NCBI GenBank assembly: GCA_020444045.1
Contig: JAHLLS010000003.1
Location: 1-64,000 of the forward strand
Reading direction: 5' to 3'
DNA: 64,000 nt
Source of the DNA: Deltaproteobacteria bacterium
GTDB lineage: Bacteria > Desulfobacterota > Desulfobacteria > Desulfobacterales > UBA5852
The translations under genes were made by a program, and so were the position numbers. The notes under the pieces were generated by a model. It did not search any database, was not told where the DNA came from, and saw nothing but the letters and a program-made list of their open reading frames with translations. Of this stretch, positions 62,616-64,000 are shown in pieces. Numbering within the stretch: position 1 is the first letter of the stretch; the number at the start of each line of letters is the position of its first letter.

Positions 62616-64000
62616 ATGAAATTGAAACTGAATTTTAATCTTAAACCCCGGCATCGCAAAATTTTGTCAGTTGTCAAAGGGCACTGGGTTGTGCTGCTGC
62701 AAGCCGGCATTTGTATGCTGGTCATGGCCGCTGGCGAGGCGGCCACCGCCTGGCTGATGAAACCGGCGGTCGACGATGTGATCATCAAGCGGGATCAAAC
62801 GATGCTGACGTTGATCCCCATCGTGATTCTGGTTGTTTATTCGATCAAAGGCACAGCCATGTATTTTCAGGGCTATCTAATGAACCGTGTCGGGCGCTCG
62901 ATCATTCGCCAGTTTCGTGACAGTCTTTACGATCACATCCATGAGTTGCCGCTGTCATTTTTCCATAGTGCAAAGACCGGCACCTTGATGTCGCGCATCA
63001 TCAACGATGTGAATATCATCAAATCCATGGTTTCAACAGCGGTTACGGGGGCCCTGCGGGATGCCTGCTCGGTCCTGGCGTTGACCGTAACCACGTTCAT
63101 GCTAGATTGGAAGATGGCGTCGTTTACCTTTCTGGTATTGCCAGCGGCGTTTTATCCGCTTCATGAGTTCGGGCGGCGCATCCGTAAAATCAGCACCCGT
63201 GGCCAGGTAGCCATGGCGGAGTTGAGCAATTTTTTGCATGAGACCTTTGCCGGTGCCAAAATCATCAAAGCATTTGGCATGGAGACCTACGAAAAACAGC
63301 GATTTTTTCAAAAGACCAAAAACTTGTACAAAATCGAAATGAAAGAGGTCAAGGTCGATGAGTTGTCTTCCCCGGTGATGGAGCTGATTGGCGGGATCGG
63401 TATCGCCGTCGGCATTTACTATGGCGGCTATCGTATTTTTCATGACACCCTATCTCCCGGAACATTTTTTGCGTTTATCTCAGCAACAGTTATGCTGTAT
63501 CGACCCGTCCGAAAACTGAGCAAACTCAACCTCAATATTCAGCGAGGCCTTGCCGCTACGGACCGGATTTATGATATTTTGGAGCAAGAATCGGAAATCG
63601 TTGAAAAAGATCAACCCGTGGAGATTCCAGCCGGACCTCATCGCGTTGTTTTTGAAAACGTTTGCTTTCAGTACGATCCCAATGACGTCGACGACACGGT
63701 GGTACTGAACCAGGTTAGTTTCAAAGCCGATCCGGGTGAGGTTGTGGCCCTCGTTGGCATGAGTGGCGGCGGAAAAACGACACTGGTCAATTTGCTGCCC
63801 CGGTTTTACGATGCAACTTCCGGCAGTATCCGAATTGATGGGATTGACATAAAGGACGCCGCGATCGCCTCGCTGCGGCGTCAGATTGCCGTTGTTACGC
63901 AGGAGCCCATCCTATTCAACGAAACCGTATACGACAACATTGCCTACGGTAACCGTGGTGCCTCTCGTGAACTGATCGAAAATGCGGCTAGAGACGCATA
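62616..64000 (+). CDS. msbA: Lipid A/phospholipid export ABC transporter MsbA (cut by window end)
   Basis: The ATG at 62616 follows TTAGGAA. 461 codons are visible before the window ends without a stop; MsbA is normally about 580 residues. Six membrane helices lie in residues about 20-300, with GRSIIRQFRDSLYDHIHELPLSFFHSAKTG in the first intracellular loop. The nucleotide domain begins VFENVCFQYD, with Walker A GMSGGGKTT and Q-loop AVVTQEPILFNETVYDNI. The signature and Walker B lie beyond the end. It flips the lipid A core across the inner membrane, in keeping with lpxB upstream. Confidence 0.93.
   Translation, partial: MKLKLNFNLKPRHRKILSVVKGHWVVLLQAGICMLVMAAGEAATAWLMKPAVDDVIIKRDQTMLTLIPIVILVVYSIKGTAMYFQGYLMNRVGRSIIRQFRDSLYDHIHELPLSFFHSAKTGTLMSRIINDVNIIKSMVSTAVTGALRDACSVLALTVTTFMLDWKMASFTFLVLPAAFYPLHEFGRRIRKISTRGQVAMAELSNFLHETFAGAKIIKAFGMETYEKQRFFQKTKNLYKIEMKEVKVDELSSPVMELIGGIGIAVGIYYGGYRIFHDTLSPGTFFAFISATVMLYRPVRKLSKLNLNIQRGLAATDRIYDILEQESEIVEKDQPVEIPAGPHRVVFENVCFQYDPNDVDDTVVLNQVSFKADPGEVVALVGMSGGGKTTLVNLLPRFYDATSGSIRIDGIDIKDAAIASLRRQIAVVTQEPILFNETVYDNIAYGNRGASRELIENAARDA

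Overview
The window looks like chromosome from a Gram-negative, probably sulfate-reducing deltaproteobacterium (Desulfobacterota, Desulfosarcina/Desulfobacteraceae-like). The signs are the lipid A/BamA gene order, a five-domain tRNA nucleotidyltransferase, PEP-CTERM proteins, GEMM-type cyclic-dinucleotide riboswitches, and a GcvT-GlyA fusion. Everything rests on reading the sequence and translated motifs; no database search was run.

Layout. 1-2.1 kb: the end of an acyl-CoA dehydrogenase-like gene, an interspersed repeat, an EVE-domain protein and a lipoprotein. 2.2-8.8 kb (minus): a dipeptide/oligopeptide ABC importer operon (dppABCDF-like) followed by an M19 dipeptidase, with a strong sigma70 promoter in front of the binding protein. 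9-11 kb: a charged small protein, an O-methyltransferase and MutM. 11.7-14.4 kb (plus): a GAF/AAA+/Fis sigma54 activator and an M14-type deacylase/aspartoacylase homologue. 14.5-19.9 kb (minus): a five-gene operon of FadR-type regulator, ornithine aminotransferase, ornithine carbamoyltransferase, a COG2403-type GTPase and carbamate kinase. It would turn citrulline/ornithine into ATP, ammonia and glutamate semialdehyde. 20.5-31.5 kb: a DUF6794-like protein behind a sigma54-type promoter, the GcvT-SHMT fusion, DinB, an exported protein, two divergent glycosyltransferases, a tiny protein with a sorting-tag-like tail, a RibD-C/DHFR-like reductase, an EamA transporter and an FmdB-like zinc ribbon.

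31.66-42.88 kb is an 11.2-kb integrative island in the 3' half of a tRNA-Val(CAC) gene. It is bounded by a 45-bp perfect direct repeat and carries a tyrosine integrase that now has a frameshift, a ribbon-helix-helix regulator that I read directly from the minus strand, and candidate integrase arm sites. The cargo is visibly A+T-richer than the flanks and consists mostly of exported or surface proteins: two PEP-CTERM proteins, two lipoproteins, a DUF4124 protein and an Fn3 protein. Two GEMM-I-like riboswitches with overlapping terminators sit in it, one directly upstream of a PEP-CTERM gene and one upstream of a lipoprotein gene. Several other structured or repeated elements are present. This island is the most unusual part of the window.

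42.9-64 kb is conserved housekeeping DNA. On the minus strand lie HU/IHF, ScpB, ScpA, TrpS and a DHH-CBS-poly(A)-polymerase-type tRNA nucleotidyltransferase. On the plus strand lie PilC, a PilS-like kinase, LolC/E, LolD, BamA with an extra N-terminal domain, Skp/OmpH, LpxD, FabZ, LpxA, a Gfo/Idh/MocA oxidoreductase, LpxB and the start of MsbA, which together form an outer-membrane assembly and lipid A cluster.
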